Assembly: GCA_902475535.1 (NCBI GenBank)
Contig: CABRZR010000002.1
Location: forward strand, 62,001 to 126,000
Reading direction: 5' to 3'
Source of the DNA: QAMH01 sp900556425
GTDB lineage: Bacteria; Actinomycetota; Coriobacteriia; Coriobacteriales; QAMH01
DNA: 64,000 bases
The position numbers and the translations under genes were made by a program. The notes below the pieces were generated by a model, which saw only the letters and a program-made list of their open reading frames with translations, was not told the origin of the DNA and ran no database searches. Shown here piece after piece: positions 49,959 through 58,788 of this stretch; position 1 is the stretch's first letter, and each line of letters begins with the position of its first letter.

Positions 49959-50078
49959 TTAGTCGCGGAGCTCCTCGGCCTTCTTCTCCTGCTCCTTGGC
50001 CTCATCGACGGAGATGGTCTCGTCAGCGTCGCTCTCGAAGCTCTCGAACTCCACGCTCTTGCCCTTTTCTTCTGCCAT
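49959..50078 (-). CDS. Small charged protein (39 residues)
   Basis: A short open frame that starts MAEEKGKSVEFESFESD and ends KKAEELRD. It is nearly all charged or small residues (Glu/Lys/Asp-rich) with no hydrophobic core, so it is likely disordered or a single helix. Support comes from the SD GGAAGGG 8 bases before the ATG, codon use like the neighbouring genes, the strong hairpin just downstream, and an AT-rich promoter-like stretch (TATTATATTATC) at about 50201-50212. I do not recognise a family. Confidence 0.5.
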   Translation of the reverse strand: MAEEKGKSVEFESFESDADETISVDEAKEQEKKAEELRD

Positions 50079-50283
50079 GATAATCACCCTTCCAAATCAT
50101 CGTGCATACATTTGATGCCAGTTGCACTGGGTGCCTTGACCGTCTGTAAGCCGGATTGTCATCCCCTCCAATGACTGCCGCGGCGCTCATGTACTTGCAC
50201 CGATAATATAATACCACTTACGGAATATTTTTGAGGAAAAGTATTGAAATTGTTTAACTTTTCATATCTCAATGCGCTTCACT

Positions 50284-50913
50284 TTACGACACAGGGATGC
50301 GGATGACGGTCCTAAGCTTTTCGGGTGCGCAGCGACGGGGATCGGAGAGGTAGATCTCGTGGTGCAGGCGTGTGTCCGTCAAATCGATGGTACGGCCTTG
50401 TTCCTCGGCAAAGCGGTGCATGGCCTCGATGGTCACCGGCTCGTTGTCATAGGGGCCGATGTGCATGCACTGGACGCAAAGTCCCTCGTCGATTGCCAGG
50501 AATTCGGCAGGTGAGTAGTCCTCGCCCTTCTTCTCCGTCGCGATGTTTTTTGCTTGCTCGAAGACGTCAAATGTCACGAATTCGGGGAGGCGGATGCAGC
50601 TCACCCATTCGAACTCGTCCTTGCGCGACAGATCGAACGCCCCGTCGGTCCCTGCCTGTTTCCAGAAGCCCTCGAGTGGCGGCACGACGTAGGGGAAGTA
50701 GCCGTCAATGTCCCATCCCGATTTGGGGGACATCTTGATGGTGAAGGAAATGCCGTAGAGGAGCTGCATGGCATGCTGGTATGCACCGTCCTCGACGTTG
50801 GGGTTGCCCGTACCGCGCACGGCGACGTAGTTGGCAGGTGGCACGTCGATAAGCGAGGGCGTCTTCTTGGGTTGGTAGAGGTCCTTGTATTCCTTCTTAT
50901 AGTCGAACGCCAT
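50284..50913 (-). CDS. GyrI-like small-molecule-binding domain protein
   Basis: A 209-residue protein of the GyrI-like/AraC effector-binding (SOUL-related) superfamily without a DNA-binding domain. Typical segments are PPANYVAVRGTGNPN at the N-terminus, the ISFTIKM strand, and the C-terminal repeat LCVQCMHIGPYDNEPVTIEAM and HHEIYLSDPRR. Stand-alone members bind hydrophobic or cationic compounds and have been linked to drug resistance or hydrolysis. It lies next to an MFS multidrug-type transporter on the same strand (117 bases apart), which fits a detoxification role. SD GAAGGGA precedes the ATG. Confidence 0.8.
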   Translation of the reverse strand: MAFDYKKEYKDLYQPKKTPSLIDVPPANYVAVRGTGNPNVEDGAYQHAMQLLYGISFTIKMSPKSGWDIDGYFPYVVPPLEGFWKQAGTDGAFDLSRKDEFEWVSCIRLPEFVTFDVFEQAKNIATEKKGEDYSPAEFLAIDEGLCVQCMHIGPYDNEPVTIEAMHRFAEEQGRTIDLTDTRLHHEIYLSDPRRCAPEKLRTVIRIPVS

Positions 50914-51029
50914 GCGAGCCGTCCCTTCATGTCGTCTTGGACATATGCAGTCAAGGCATGATCGTGTGTCTATTCATAATACACAACGACATGCCGTGAG
51001 GCGCCTCACCGGCAATGGCCCGTTCATCG

Positions 51030-52427
51030 TCAGCCATGCTTCCTTCCGATGAATGCGAGGCAGCAGACAAGCGTCAAGATACCCATTACACCCGAGAAGC
51101 CGAGTGCCCAGTGGTAGCCCATGAGGGGCGTGCCGAGTGTGGCGGCTGTTGTGATCAAGAACACCATGACCGCCGTGGCGAGCGAGGCCGAGCATTGCCT
51201 GCTCATGATGAGTGTCGCCGATCCGTCGGGCGTGATTCCCTCGTCTGCGAGGGAGCCAAGCCCGTACGCCGTCGTCGTGGGGATGAGCGAGGTAAGACCG
51301 ACACAACGCAGCGTCTGGAGCAGGGCGGGAATCCAGAGGGGTGCGTCGAGGGGGACAAACGCGATGGACATAGCGCCCAGGGCGAGCATGATGCCGCCGA
51401 AAATGGCGACCTTGCGCGCGCCGAATCTGTCCGTTGCCATGCCGGCAGCCGGTTCGAATATGAGTGCGGCAAAGGCACCGGGAAATAACACGACGCCGGC
51501 TTCGAGGGCCGTATGACCGGCACCGTCGATGAGCGTGAGGGGAATGATCAGCGTCATTCCAACAAAGCACGCGTACAGCAGGCATTGAGCCAGGAGGCTC
51601 ACGCGGTAATGCGTATGGGCGAATATGCGCAAATCGATGAGGGGTTGTGACAGCTTGCCCTGACGTTTCAGGAACAGGACGATGCAGACAACGCCGATGA
51701 TGATCGATAGCCATACCAGGGGTTCGAGTACACTCATGTTTGCGGCGGCCGTGAACCCGAGCAACAAGCCGCCCATTCCGAAGGTCGAGAGTACGAGGGA
51801 AAGCCAATCGAGCGTGGCATGGGAATCCATCGCTTCCCTGTCACGCACTACGAATAGGGTGAGCGCGAGGAGAATGGCGGATGTCGCCACGAGAATCAGG
51901 AACATGAAGCGCCAGCCGAGCGCATCGCAGAGGAAGCCGCCGATGGTCGGACCGATGTTGGGTGCGAAGCCGAGCGAGATTCCCGCGAAGCCCATGGCGG
52001 TGCCATGCCTTCCCTCGGGAAAGCGCGTCATGGCGATGGTCTGTAGAAGCGGCATGAGGATACCGGTCCCCACCGCCTCCAAAACACGACCGACGATGAG
52101 CATGGGAAAGGTCATGGCCATGAAGTCGCAGAGAGATCCGACGAGATAGAGGCCGTACGCGATGAGCATCAGTGACCTTATCGAGAACTTCCGTTGGAGA
52201 AATGACGCCAACGGCACGGCGGCGCCCATCGAGAAGATGTAGAGCGTCGTAAGCCATTGGCCCCAGCCGATGTCGGCTCCAAGGTCGGCCAACACCACGG
52301 CGGCAACCGTGTTGAGGGCAGTCTGCGTCATTCCGCCAAGGCCGGTTCCGATCACCACGATGGCGAATAAGACGCAAGTGTACGCGCTCACCTTTTCCGC
52401 AGGGCGAGCGCCTTTCGTGTCGGACAT
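51030..52427 (-). CDS. MFS transporter, DHA2 (EmrB/QacA) drug:H+ antiporter family
   Basis: A 465-residue membrane protein with about 14 helices. It shows the DHA2 N-terminal WGQWLTTLYIFSMGAAVPL segment, the motif after helix 2 (QRKFSIRSLMLI), and the antiporter motif C (GISLGFAPNIGPTIGGFL), which marks exporters. The substrate is unknown. It follows moeA after about 200 bases of non-coding sequence and precedes the GyrI-like gene, so export of a small toxic compound is plausible. SD GAAAGACGG is upstream on the minus strand. Confidence 0.9.
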   Translation of the reverse strand: MSDTKGARPAEKVSAYTCVLFAIVVIGTGLGGMTQTALNTVAAVVLADLGADIGWGQWLTTLYIFSMGAAVPLASFLQRKFSIRSLMLIAYGLYLVGSLCDFMAMTFPMLIVGRVLEAVGTGILMPLLQTIAMTRFPEGRHGTAMGFAGISLGFAPNIGPTIGGFLCDALGWRFMFLILVATSAILLALTLFVVRDREAMDSHATLDWLSLVLSTFGMGGLLLGFTAAANMSVLEPLVWLSIIIGVVCIVLFLKRQGKLSQPLIDLRIFAHTHYRVSLLAQCLLYACFVGMTLIIPLTLIDGAGHTALEAGVVLFPGAFAALIFEPAAGMATDRFGARKVAIFGGIMLALGAMSIAFVPLDAPLWIPALLQTLRCVGLTSLIPTTTAYGLGSLADEGITPDGSATLIMSRQCSASLATAVMVFLITTAATLGTPLMGYHWALGFSGVMGILTLVCCLAFIGRKHG

Positions 52428-52627
52428 CAGGCACCGTCTTTCTCCGAGGCACGCGTTACGAACGCGCTTTGTCTCGAATCAAGATATAGATGTCACCGAA
52501 CGCGGCCTCATCCAAAAAGGATGAAAAGCACATGGATAAGACGGAAGTCATGATTTCCGGAGGGCGCGCGATGTGGTGGCTTCCGCTTGGTTTTTCTCCC
52601 GCTTGCCGAAATCTGGAACCTGACTTG

Positions 52628-53947
52628 TCATACGAGCGGCTCGACCATGATGATGTCGCCGGGGGAGGGCACCGTGGCCGATGCGCCAGCAGGTAGCATG
52701 TAGAGTGCGTTTGCGCCGTATGTCTGGGGCGACCCGGGGTGGCCGGGTAGCGGGGTTGCCACGAGCTGTCCGCTGGAATCAACCTCCAGCCTGAGGAACT
52801 TGACCGAGAAGAACTCCTCGCCCGGCTGCGTCGCTTCGGGAGGACGCTCCTCGCCCGACAGCGGACGGTCACCCTCTTCCGCCCGCTTGTGCATCTTGCC
52901 CTTGGGAAACTCGGCGCCAAGTCGCGCGGGAACGAGTGTGGGATTTGGATCAAGTCCCTGGAACTTTCGCATGATCGGCAGCAAGTAGAAATTCAGGGTG
53001 AAGGACGCCCCTGCGCTCGGCCCGGAGATACCCACGATGGGCGTATCGCCCACGATGGCATACGAGCTGTGATGTCCTGGTCCGTGATTGGTCTGATGGC
53101 AGATGATGCGTCCCATTTCTTCGAGCACCTCCACGGACCAGTCATCCGAGCCTTTCGATGAGCCAGCGTTGAGCACGACGATGTCGGCAACGGCACATGC
53201 TCGCTCGATGGCGGTCTGGATTGCATCCCGGTCATCGGGAACGATGTCAAAGGGCACGTAGGTGCCGCCCCATTGCTCGACTTTGCCCCTCACGACGATG
53301 CTGTTCGATTCGTAGACCTTTCCCTTTCCGGCAAACTTGCCGGGTACGTGCTCCGAGAACGGAACGTTTGGGGGAACGAGCTCGTTGCCCGTCGGGATGA
53401 AGGCGACGCGCGGCCTTGCCATCACCTCGACCGAGGAATGCCCGGCGCTGGCGATGCGCGCGGCGACGTCTGGCGTGATGACGCAGGAGGCCGCGACGGC
53501 GATATCACCTGCCCTCATCTTGGAGCCTGCTGCTCGCGTTCCCGCGAACCTGTCGGAAGGTGCGGCGAGTATGCTGACGCGCTCCTCGTCGTCGGAAACC
53601 TCGACGTGTTCGATCACGATTGCGGTGTCAAATCCCTCTGGCATGGCAACGCCCGTGTTCGCGAATTCCCAGTCGACGCCTCGAACCCACGAGCTGGTAT
53701 CGGGGACGGCGCCTGGCTCGAGGTCGGCGAATTCGTCCCATTTGACGGCTATCGAGTCGAGTGCGCACGTGAGTGTCGAGGGAACATCGTTCTTGCAGGT
53801 GATGTCTTGTGACAGGATGCGGCCATATGCGTTCTCGAGGGCGACTCGTTCGACCCGGATTTTGCCAAATGACGTGGAAAGCGCATCGGTCATTTCCGCA
53901 ACCGCTTCCTGACGGGACAGTTCGACATGCAATGAATGGTCTCTCAT
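52628..53947 (-). CDS. Divergent MoeA-like molybdopterin molybdenumtransferase
   Basis: A 439-residue protein with MoeA order: domain I/II linker, a MoCF domain with PRVAFIPTGNELVPP and VLNAGSSKGSDDW (cf. SGGVSxGxxD), a GISGPSAGASFTLNFYLLPI segment, and C-terminal domain IV with SPGDIIMV. The near-universal DGYA motif is altered: TCALDSIAV replaces SAMDGYAV, and NAGSSKG replaces GGxSxG. The protein is probably paralogous to the housekeeping MoeA, with a changed substrate or metal. GGAG lies about 6 bases before the ATG at 53947; an upstream ATG at 53989 is possible. It follows the metal ABC importer on the same strand. Confidence 0.82.
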   Translation of the reverse strand: MRDHSLHVELSRQEAVAEMTDALSTSFGKIRVERVALENAYGRILSQDITCKNDVPSTLTCALDSIAVKWDEFADLEPGAVPDTSSWVRGVDWEFANTGVAMPEGFDTAIVIEHVEVSDDEERVSILAAPSDRFAGTRAAGSKMRAGDIAVAASCVITPDVAARIASAGHSSVEVMARPRVAFIPTGNELVPPNVPFSEHVPGKFAGKGKVYESNSIVVRGKVEQWGGTYVPFDIVPDDRDAIQTAIERACAVADIVVLNAGSSKGSDDWSVEVLEEMGRIICHQTNHGPGHHSSYAIVGDTPIVGISGPSAGASFTLNFYLLPIMRKFQGLDPNPTLVPARLGAEFPKGKMHKRAEEGDRPLSGEERPPEATQPGEEFFSVKFLRLEVDSSGQLVATPLPGHPGSPQTYGANALYMLPAGASATVPSPGDIIMVEPLV

Positions 53948-54047
53948 CTTCTTCTCCAAAGGCGACGTGAGGTTCGCGATGTCGACCATGTGTCTTTCGT
54001 GTGGTCCTCGTCACGAATCCGTCGGTTCATGTTTCGGGGAGGGATGC

Positions 54048-54075
54048 CCCCGGCGCCCATTGTATTGCGCCGGGG
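54048..54075 (-). terminator. Hairpin between the binding-protein gene and moeA-like gene
   Basis: CCCCGGCGC (54048-54056) / GCGCCGGGG (54067-54075) with a 10-base loop. No T-tract follows on either strand; it may attenuate rather than stop transcription into the moeA-like gene. Confidence 0.4.
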
Positions 54076-54110
54076 ACGATTTCGTAAATCAGCGGTCCTG
54101 GTGCGCTGCC

Positions 54111-55226
54111 CTATTTGGGAAGCGCGCCTGTGAGCAGCTCGTTCATCTCGGTATCCGAGAGGTCGTAGTTGTACATCGTCTTGTAGTAGTCCTTCGTGAC
54201 ATCCTCGATGCTGTCATCGAAGGCATCGGGATAGAGCAGTCTGGGAAGCCATTGCATGCCCATGAGCTGATTTACGGTCGGGGGATTGTTCATCCAGCAC
54301 CAGGGATTGTTCGGCACTTCGTAGTAGTTGTCGTTCGCGATGGCGGAGATGCCCTGCCACGCCGGGTCATCACCCACGGTGTTGTAGATGCTTCCCTTCT
54401 GGAAGATGATCAGGTCGGGATTCCAGAGGGCAATTTGCTCGAGGCTGATCTCGTTTCCGTTGCCCTTGCCGGATACGTCGTTCACGACCACGACGTTGTT
54501 GGCGACCATGTCGATGACCTGCGCTTGGACGGATGTCTTCGCAATCGCGTTGAGACCGTTCTCGCCAAGCAGATACGCCATGTTGACGCGCTGCGATTCG
54601 GGAATCGTCTTCATCGTGTCCTCGACCTTGGAGTATACGCGCGTGCAATACTCGGAGAGCTGGTTGCCACGCTCCTCCATGCCGAGCAACTCACCGAGGG
54701 TCTTGTACGCCGCACCATAATCCTCCAGATAGGCCTCGACGAACACGACCGGTATGCCGAGCTGCTCCTGCAGGGCGTCGAGACTCTCCTTCGTGTCCTT
54801 CTTCACCTCGCCCGTATCGATGATGACCTGCGGTTTGGCAGCGGCGACTGCCTCGCGGTTGAAGTCGTCCTTGGCTCCCAGGACCGCGCCGAAGACGGGG
54901 TAGTCCTTGAACTTGTCGCCGAAGATCTTAAGCTGATCATCGTTGAGCGGCTGGGAGAGGCCCACCATCTTATCCGGTGCCATCGTGAGCAGCACCTGTT
55001 GGGCCGTATGCCCTGATGGGCAGATTCTCTCCAGGTTCCTTGGCAGCTCAACTTGACGGCCAAGCGAGTCGGTGAACGTCCACGTTTCCTCAGACGAGCC
55101 GCCTGAACCTCCGCTGCCCGAACAGCCGACGAGGCCGATGGCTCCCAGGCTCAATGCGATGGTGCATGCAAAAGCGAGTATCACGCCTCCGATTCTTTTC
55201 AGCGCTTTTCCTTTACCGTGTCTCAT
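54111..55226 (-). CDS. Metal/cofactor ABC transporter substrate-binding lipoprotein (FecB/BtuF type)
   Basis: A secreted lipoprotein of 371 residues. The signal peptide ends in the lipobox LVGC, followed by a Gly/Ser linker. The class III binding-protein fold of the iron-siderophore/cobalamin family is evident: WTFTDSLGRQVELPRNLERI, DTGEVKKDTKESLDALQEQL, and the second lobe ISLEQIALWNPDLIIFQKGS. The ligand is unknown; linked moeA-like, NTPase and DUF364 genes favour a molybdate/tungstate-like or other metal complex. The ATG at 55226 follows AAAGGACGGAG. It overlaps the ATPase 3' end by 14 bases. Confidence 0.9.
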   Translation of the reverse strand: MRHGKGKALKRIGGVILAFACTIALSLGAIGLVGCSGSGGSGGSSEETWTFTDSLGRQVELPRNLERICPSGHTAQQVLLTMAPDKMVGLSQPLNDDQLKIFGDKFKDYPVFGAVLGAKDDFNREAVAAAKPQVIIDTGEVKKDTKESLDALQEQLGIPVVFVEAYLEDYGAAYKTLGELLGMEERGNQLSEYCTRVYSKVEDTMKTIPESQRVNMAYLLGENGLNAIAKTSVQAQVIDMVANNVVVVNDVSGKGNGNEISLEQIALWNPDLIIFQKGSIYNTVGDDPAWQGISAIANDNYYEVPNNPWCWMNNPPTVNQLMGMQWLPRLLYPDAFDDSIEDVTKDYYKTMYNYDLSDTEMNELLTGALPK

Positions 55227-56025
55227 GCTCCGTCCTTTCCTGTTGTGCTTCCACTTCGCTTCGAGGCACGCAGACGCGCACCCTATCGCCATAGAGAGAG
55301 TTGACCTCGACGTCGACGCTATAGAGGCCGCTGATGAGTTCGGAGGTAATCACGTCGTGGGGAGAGCCGTACGCGTCGATGCGCCCGTCCTTCAAGACGA
55401 GTGTCCTGTCGGAATACAGAAACGCGTGGTCGGGGTTATGCGTGGACTGTATGATGGAGAGCCCTTCTTGGGCGAGTTGGCGTACGCAGGAGAGCACGCG
55501 CACGGTGTTGCCGTAGTCAAGGGCGCTCGTAGGCTCGTCCATGACGATCGTGCGGGCGTTTTGGGCAAGCGCTCTCGCTATGAGAACGAGCTGCTGCTCT
55601 CCGCCGGATATCTGCGTGTACATACGGTGGGCGAAATCGGCAATCCCTATGCGGTCGAGTGCGTCGTAGGCCCGTTTCTGTTGCTCGGGGCCAGGATTGC
55701 TAAGCATCTTCAGGTCACTACCCGTGGCCATGAGTACTACGTCGACTACCTCATAGTCGTAGACAGGCGCGTGCGTTTGCGGAATGTAGGATATTTCACG
55801 CGCCCGCTCCCGTATCGAGAGTGACTTGATGTCCTTGCCGTTGACCATGACGGTGCCGGAATAGTTCTGGTTAAGGCCCAGGATGCATCGAAAGAGCGTA
55901 GACTTTCCCACGCCGTTGGGCCCCAACACGTTTACGAGCATGCCATCGGGAATCTCGAAGGAGAGACCGTGGAGAATCTGGTGGTTGCCGTAGGAGAAAT
56001 CCAGGTTTTCGACCAAGATGCTCAT
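55213..56025 (-). CDS. FecE-type ABC transporter ATPase
   Basis: A 270-residue ATPase of the iron/B12-type importer. It shows Walker A GPNGVGKSTL, Q-loop SYIPQTHAP, signature ISGGEQQLVLIARALAQ (an ISGGE variant of LSGGQ), Walker B RTIVMDEPTSALD and the H-loop STHNPDH. It is encoded between permease and binding protein; the start overlaps the permease stop (ATGA). The ATG at 56025 is chosen; a longer frame from 56877 is a shadow of the permease. Confidence 0.94.
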   Translation of the reverse strand: MSILVENLDFSYGNHQILHGLSFEIPDGMLVNVLGPNGVGKSTLFRCILGLNQNYSGTVMVNGKDIKSLSIRERAREISYIPQTHAPVYDYEVVDVVLMATGSDLKMLSNPGPEQQKRAYDALDRIGIADFAHRMYTQISGGEQQLVLIARALAQNARTIVMDEPTSALDYGNTVRVLSCVRQLAQEGLSIIQSTHNPDHAFLYSDRTLVLKDGRIDAYGSPHDVITSELISGLYSVDVEVNSLYGDRVRVCVPRSEVEAQQERTEHETR

Positions 56026-57080
56026 AGCTTCTTCTTTCTCGTGATGAGGTAGAGGAAGAAGGGGGCGCCGACGAAAGCCGTGAGGATTCCTATGGGGATT
56101 TCCGCCGTTGTGGCAAGTCGGGCGATGTCGTCTACGACGAGGAGGAACCCGGCACCCATGAGCATCGAGGCAGGGATGAGCTTGCGGTAATCCGCACCTA
56201 TCAGCATGCGACACAAGTGCGGAATGACGAGACCGACCCAGCCGATCATGCCCGTCACGCACACGCAGGCGGCGGTGACGAACGTCGCCGCGACGATGAC
56301 GATTATACGGATGAGTCGGGCGTTGACTCCCATGGTAGAGGCTTCGTCGTCGCCCATGGTGAGAACGTTTATGCGCCAACGCAGGGCAAAGAGCACAACG
56401 CAGCCCACGAGGAGTATGGGAAATATCATCGTGACCTGTGTCATCTTCGCGCCGGTCAAACTGCCCATGAGCCAGTACGTGATGTCGGCGAGCTCGTCGG
56501 TCGGATCTGCGATGAGCTTCGCGTAGGAGACGCCCGCCTGGAACAGGGAACTCACCATCACGCCAGCGAGTACGACCACCATCATGTGGTTTCCCTTTGC
56601 CCGTGCGCTTATGAGAAGCACTAGGAGAACCGTGAGCAAGGCGAAGGCGAAGGCTGATACCGAGACCATGCCCGCGGTGAAGCCAGCGAGGATGGCGACG
56701 GCCGCGCCGAACGCGGCTCCCTGGCTCGCGCCCAGGATGTCGGGGGAGACGAGCGGGTTTTGGAATGTCCCCTGGTATGCCGCACCTGCCACGGATAGGC
56801 AGCATCCCACCATGAGGGCGAGAAGGATGCGGGGAAGGCGCACGTTGAAGAAGAGCGTCGCCTGTTGCTCCGTCCATGTTTGGTCAACGGGAAAGACGGA
56901 GCTTGCGAGCATGCCCACGGCTTCGAGGGGATCGATCGGGTAACGGCCCAGCATGAAGGATACGACGATTATCACGATGACGGCGACGCCGAGACCGACG
57001 ATGATGGCGTCGGCTCGTCTGCTCGATTGCGACTTGCCCATGGCAGGAACGCATGTGCTCGCAGGTGGGATGTCCTTCAT
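56022..57080 (-). CDS. FecCD-family ABC transporter permease
   Basis: A 352-residue permease with about nine to ten helices, typical of BtuC/FecCD. RLPRILLALMVGCCLSVAGAA at the first cytoplasmic loop, then YQGTFQNPLVSPDILGASQG, and the coupling-helix region GMIGWVGLVIPHLCRMLIG are diagnostic. It acts as a homodimer with the ATPase. It is the first gene of the importer operon (permease-ATPase-binding protein-moeA-like). The 86 bases upstream are AT-rich and contain its promoter but no clear operator. Confidence 0.94.
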   Translation of the reverse strand: MKDIPPASTCVPAMGKSQSSRRADAIIVGLGVAVIVIIVVSFMLGRYPIDPLEAVGMLASSVFPVDQTWTEQQATLFFNVRLPRILLALMVGCCLSVAGAAYQGTFQNPLVSPDILGASQGAAFGAAVAILAGFTAGMVSVSAFAFALLTVLLVLLISARAKGNHMMVVVLAGVMVSSLFQAGVSYAKLIADPTDELADITYWLMGSLTGAKMTQVTMIFPILLVGCVVLFALRWRINVLTMGDDEASTMGVNARLIRIIVIVAATFVTAACVCVTGMIGWVGLVIPHLCRMLIGADYRKLIPASMLMGAGFLLVVDDIARLATTAEIPIGILTAFVGAPFFLYLITRKKKL

Positions 57081-57166
57081 TAACTATCCTTAGAAAACAA
57101 TAATTATGATGAAGGATTATATATCACAAAGAATAAACTAATCGAAGAACTATTCTCTGGGTGGTC

Positions 57167-57778
57167 CTATTCCGCTAGGTGACGTTTGACCAATTCCGCG
57201 TCTTGCCGGGTGGGCGCAATGCGCAAGAAGCCGCCCCAAGTTTCGGCAAAAAGGAATTCGACACGATCGGCAAGGGCCTCTCGAACCACCACGAGCGTGT
57301 CTTCCATACCCGCGCAGGGACCATTACGCAGCAACCTCATCGCCTCGATAAGACCCGATTCGTGGTCGAGTTCGAGGCGTCCCAGCTCGTCGATAACAAG
57401 GAGCTTGCGCCTCCTATCGTCTTCCGCTCGCTTCTCGATCGAGGAAAGGTGCTCGTTGACGCGTGCGATGGCGGTATCGTCTATATGCCAACCCAAGCCG
57501 GCCCTGCCGGCCTGGCTCAAGTCGGCATACGTACCGTTTGCGCGCGCGATATCCGCACGCTGGGCAAAGGGGACCGTGACGTTTTCGGGCAGGAGAAGGT
57601 TGTTTATCCCAAGCTTTTCGTAGCCCTGGTCGTTGGCGGCATTCGCGTTCGATTCGATCCAGATGCCCGGGGCGATTACGCCATAGCACGTGACGCCAAG
57701 GTGGGAAAGGTCATCCGCGAGGCGCTCGAGCCATCGGCTTTTCCCGATTTGAACATTGCCGGTAAGAGTGAATAGCAT
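57167..57778 (-). CDS. P-loop NTPase, THEP1/DUF2478-like
   Basis: A 203-residue nucleoside-triphosphatase-like protein. Walker A is near the N-terminus (TGNVQIGKSRWLERL), with Walker B LLVIDELGRLELDHESG near residue 134. The VIAPGI segment after strand 2 fits the THEP1 family. DUF2478 proteins of similar shape occur in molybdate operons, so a role in metal or cofactor handling is plausible given the flanking genes. It lies 86 bases upstream of the importer operon and divergent from the DUF364 gene; both promoters lie in the AT-rich 57779-57886 gap. Confidence 0.75.
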   Translation of the reverse strand: MLFTLTGNVQIGKSRWLERLADDLSHLGVTCYGVIAPGIWIESNANAANDQGYEKLGINNLLLPENVTVPFAQRADIARANGTYADLSQAGRAGLGWHIDDTAIARVNEHLSSIEKRAEDDRRRKLLVIDELGRLELDHESGLIEAMRLLRNGPCAGMEDTLVVVREALADRVEFLFAETWGGFLRIAPTRQDAELVKRHLAE

Positions 57779-57886
57779 TGGGAACCTCTATTGTCGAAAT
57801 ATTATTCTTTATATGATATTATAGTTTTAATAATATAAAATAGGCAAGAAGACCATAGGGCAATCACGTACATGGAGGTACCCGTT

Positions 57887-58660
57887 ATGCCTTGGACCCT
57901 GTATGACGAATTGATCGCGGGAGTACCCGAAGATGTGCTCATCACCGATTACTGCTTGGGGGCAAAATGGAGTTACGTGGAGGCGGAGAGCGGCCTGGGT
58001 GTTTCGTTTACGTGCACGGGCGGCACGAAAAGGCCGACTGACGATCGCGATTTTCGCGGTCTGCCGCTCAAGGAGCTTGCAGCCTTGTCGAAATCCTGGC
58101 ATTTCGAGGAGGCGACGTTCGGAATCGCGGCGTTGAATGCGTGGTACGCACGAAGGACCCTGATTGACGAGTTCGAAGCCGTCTACGACGATCCTGTCGA
58201 GTTGCCGGATGGGTCGCTTCGCAAGCGTGACGCCTTCGAGATGATGCGCCCGCGTATCGAGATGTACGATAACGCGAAGGTTGTCGTGGTGGGTCATTTT
58301 CCCCATGTTGACAGAATAGCCGAGTACGCCAACCTGACGGTCCTCGAGCGAAGCTGCCGTGATGGACTCGATACGCCCGATCCGGCCTGCGAATATGTCA
58401 TGCCAGAGGCGGATTTTGCCTTCATCACGGGTGTGACGTTGGAGAACAAGACGGCACCGCGCTTGCTCGAACTCGCAAGGGAGGCCTTCGTGACGATGGT
58501 CGGTCCTTCGGTTGTCATGGCGCAGCCGCTGTTCGACGCAGGCGTGGATATGGCAGCCGGGAGTATCGTCATGGATCCCGATCTGGCCAGGCATGCCGTG
58601 AAATCGGGCGGTGGCATGCCGTTTGGAAGTGCCTTGCAAATGGTGGCGATCACGAAGTAG
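57887..58660 (+). CDS. DUF364/DUF4213 putative heavy-metal chelation protein
   Basis: A 257-residue protein with an N-terminal enolase-like DUF4213 part (LYDELIAGVPEDVLITDYCL) and a C-terminal Rossmann-like DUF364 domain (VVVGHFPHVDRIAEYANLTV, then DFAFITGVTLENKTAPRLLE, then MVGPSVVMAQPLFDAGVDM). The family is described as a possible metal chelator and is often found beside FecB-FecCD-FecE importers and molybdenum-cofactor genes, as here. I prefer the ATG at 57887, since GGAGG lies 8 bases upstream; the ATG at 57872 precedes that SD. It is transcribed divergently from the NTPase. Confidence 0.82.
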   Translation: MPWTLYDELIAGVPEDVLITDYCLGAKWSYVEAESGLGVSFTCTGGTKRPTDDRDFRGLPLKELAALSKSWHFEEATFGIAALNAWYARRTLIDEFEAVYDDPVELPDGSLRKRDAFEMMRPRIEMYDNAKVVVVGHFPHVDRIAEYANLTVLERSCRDGLDTPDPACEYVMPEADFAFITGVTLENKTAPRLLELAREAFVTMVGPSVVMAQPLFDAGVDMAAGSIVMDPDLARHAVKSGGGMPFGSALQMVAITK

Positions 58661-58704
58661 ACGCGCGTTTTCTCGTCTACGATGGTTTGCGGACGATTTG
58701 GCCC

Positions 58705-58735
58705 TTGACTTGGAGTCGACTCGAGGTGCTATAAG
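58705..58735 (+). promoter_or_regulatory. MerR-family-style promoter/operator of the flavodoxin gene
   Basis: -35 TTGACT (58705-58710) and -10 TATAAG (58730-58735) are separated by 19 bases, the over-long spacing that MerR-family activators correct. A dyad CTTGGAGTC-GACTCGAGG covers the -35 edge and spacer, close to the NmlR/AdhR-type site. No MerR gene is in the window. Confidence 0.65.
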
Positions 58736-58788
58736 GTTTCCGCTTGACGGTGGAGCGTATGCTCTTCTCCCGATGAAAGGAAACGACA

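Noticed and set aside
55213..56877. 554-residue frame as one long ATPase fusion
   Set aside because: The extra N-terminal 284 residues are the out-of-frame shadow of the permease gene; the ATPase starts at 56025 with an ATGA overlap.
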